This document shows, piece by piece, positions 63,048 to 64,000 of a stretch of 64,000 nt of DNA. The notes under the pieces were generated by a model. The model was given only the letters and a program-made list of their open reading frames with translations, searched no databases and had not been told where the DNA came from. Source of the stretch: Candidatus Nanosynbacter featherlites (GTDB lineage: Bacteria; Patescibacteriota; Saccharimonadia; Saccharimonadales; Saccharimonadaceae); contig NZ_CP040004.1 of NCBI RefSeq assembly GCF_005697565.1, positions 248,001 to 312,000 on the forward strand. Direction: 5' to 3'. The position numbers were made by a program, and so were the translations under genes. The stretch's first letter is position 1. Each line of letters opens with the position of its first letter.

Positions 63048-63467
63048 TTATTTTTTATATTGCTTGGTTTGCTGACAATTTTTGCAAATGCCTTCTAGTT
63101 CAAAGTGGTGTTTGACAACGGCAAACTGATGTTTGCGACTGAGATAGCCAACAAGCTGTTCCAATTCTGGTGTTTGGATGGGCTCAGCGTTTTGACAGTG
63201 GATACAGTAGAGATGGTGATGATGTGGGATGAATGGTTCAGCGAGCTCGTAGTAGCTTTTCCAGCCAATAGCAACGGCGCTGACGATGTGTAGCTGATCA
63301 AAGGTAACGAGGGTGCGGTAGACGCTGGCTCGGTCAACGTTTTTGCATTTTTTGGCAATGTCACTAATGGTTAGTGGAACGGCTGATTGTCGCAGTACGT
63401 CAAATACTTGCTGGCGCGGTTTCGTCAGACGCAAGTTGTGCTGTTTGAGCAGTTCGTCTATTGTCAT
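63048..63467 (-). CDS. Fur-family metal regulator
   Basis: 139 residues. Winged helix with LRLTKPRQQVFDVL and DRASVYRTLVTFDQLHIV, then the metal-binding dimerisation domain with HHHHLYCIHCQ and a C-terminal CKNCQ, giving two CxxC pairs for structural zinc. Could be Fur, Zur, PerR or Mur; Cys/His content and the neighbouring gene favour an iron or zinc sensor. A TATAAT box (complement 63477-63482) precedes the ATG by nine bases. Confidence 0.9.
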   Translation of the reverse strand: MTIDELLKQHNLRLTKPRQQVFDVLRQSAVPLTISDIAKKCKNVDRASVYRTLVTFDQLHIVSAVAIGWKSYYELAEPFIPHHHHLYCIHCQNAEPIQTPELEQLVGYLSRKHQFAVVKHHFELEGICKNCQQTKQYKK

Positions 63468-63486
63468 ATTGTTGCAATTATATCAC

Positions 63487-63509
63487 TTATTGCGACAAAT
63501 TTGCAATAA
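63487..63509. promoter_or_regulatory. Candidate Fur-family operator
   Basis: TTATTGC-N9-GCAATAA, a perfect 7-bp inverted repeat between the divergent -10 boxes of the regulator and the nicotianamine-synthase-like gene; further TTGCAA copies flank it. Suggests autoregulation and control of the neighbour. Confidence 0.65.
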
Positions 63510-63537
63510 ATGAGAGTGTTTGGCATTATGAAACATT

Positions 63538-64000
63538 ATGGATATAGCAATTAAAACAGTGATGAATTTGCATGAGTTTGCGCCATCACCAGATGTGAAC
63601 GCAGCTTTCTCTGGCTTGGTGGCGTCGGTTGTACAGGCGACAGCGTTACCGACCTGGTGCAATGATGAAGTGTGTCGCGAGGTGCAACGCCGTTGTTCCC
63701 TGTCGGAATCAGAGATGGAAATGTATTGGTCGCGGCGAATTGCCAGCTCAGCCCGTCCGCAGCGAGAGCTGGAAACGTTTTGGTATATTGACAATTACCG
63801 CGAGCTAGTGCGGCGTGAAGTTAGCTTGTTGGCCGGGTCGGGTTTGTCTTTGACTGACAGTAGCCGCGCGGCGATGATTGGCAGCGGTCCCCTGCCTTTG
63901 ACCGCTTGGTGCTTGTGGCATCAGACAGACGCGGCGGTTGATTTGGTGGACGTGGCGCCGGCTGCTTTGGTACAGTCGCGCGAACTGGCACGGGCGATTG
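63538..64000 (+). CDS. Nicotianamine synthase-like protein, N-terminal part (cut by window edge)
   Basis: 154 codons of an open frame from ATG 63538. RELETFWYIDNYRELVRREV and the SAM-binding strand AAMIGSGPLPLTAW followed by VDLVDVAPAALVQSREL match the nicotianamine synthase / staphylopine-CntL family, which transfers aminobutyrate from S-adenosylmethionine to make opine or nicotianamine metallophores. Divergent from the Fur-family gene with a shared operator. A CATTAT-like -10 lies eight bases before the ATG. The rest, and any dehydrogenase or exporter partner, are beyond base 64000. Confidence 0.7.
   Translation, partial: MDIAIKTVMNLHEFAPSPDVNAAFSGLVASVVQATALPTWCNDEVCREVQRRCSLSESEMEMYWSRRIASSARPQRELETFWYIDNYRELVRREVSLLAGSGLSLTDSSRAAMIGSGPLPLTAWCLWHQTDAAVDLVDVAPAALVQSRELARAI

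Overview
The window reads as a compact, gene-dense chromosome segment of a Patescibacteria (CPR) bacterium, most probably a Candidatus Saccharibacteria (TM7) genome of roughly 45-50% G+C in its housekeeping parts. This is inferred from the gene set and style: single-sortase surface proteins, type IV pilin-like proteins, DprA, a full F1Fo ATP synthase, many small unrecognised membrane proteins, and a very large share of genes whose ATG lies only 6-9 bases after a TATAAT-like box (leaderless mRNAs). TGA, TAA and TAG are all used as stops, so the code is standard.

Layout. 1-8.9 kb: 5' part of gltX, cell-envelope proteins (PEGA protein, sortase), tRNA-Leu, a small membrane protein with a structured leader, two tandem VanY-type carboxypeptidases, and an LPRTG/PKD surface protein. 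9-18.6 kb: xthA, pyrH, two GT4 glycosyltransferases, smpB, an ABC-F ATPase, a glutaredoxin and a large pilin-like RCC1/ricin adhesin candidate. 18.7-25.6 kb: the ATP synthase operon atpI-B-E-F-H-A-G-D-C with an extra deoxyribosyltransferase-like gene between G and D. 25.6-36.8 kb: kinase-like protein, dus, an unusual RNA locus (three-way-junction leader plus two tRNA-like elements), a UvrD/PD-(D/E)XK helicase-nuclease, a P-type ATPase, an RNA uracil methyltransferase, a pilin and tRNA-Gln. 36.9-40.4 kb: an AT-rich accessory pair, a HEPN protein facing a KAP NTPase, directly beside tRNA-Gln. 40.7-51.3 kb: a second P-type ATPase, a GreA-like factor, a two-component system divergent from an ABC-2 exporter, an AI-2E family permease, cysS. 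51.4-56.1 kb: a second accessory stretch with two small genes carrying structured leaders, two HExxH proteins and two M16-like proteins. 56.2-64 kb: a DHH phosphoesterase, the second LPRTG/PKD protein, topA, a CDP-alcohol phosphatidyltransferase, dprA, a strong free-standing ncRNA candidate, a Fur-family regulator, and at the right edge a nicotianamine-synthase-like gene sharing its promoter region with the regulator.

Two expression styles coexist. Housekeeping and defence genes are mostly leaderless. A minority (surface proteins, ABC exporter, ATP synthase internal genes, small proteins) have Shine-Dalgarno (SD) sites, and four small-gene loci share a strong promoter, a common transcript start near UAGCUUUUG, stacked hairpins and an SD that can be paired to an upstream CUCC or UCCU. 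The most promising undescribed systems are this leader family, the HEPN/KAP pair, the anticodon-less tRNA-like elements, the Fur/nicotianamine-synthase-like divergent pair, and the pilin-RCC1-ricin protein.
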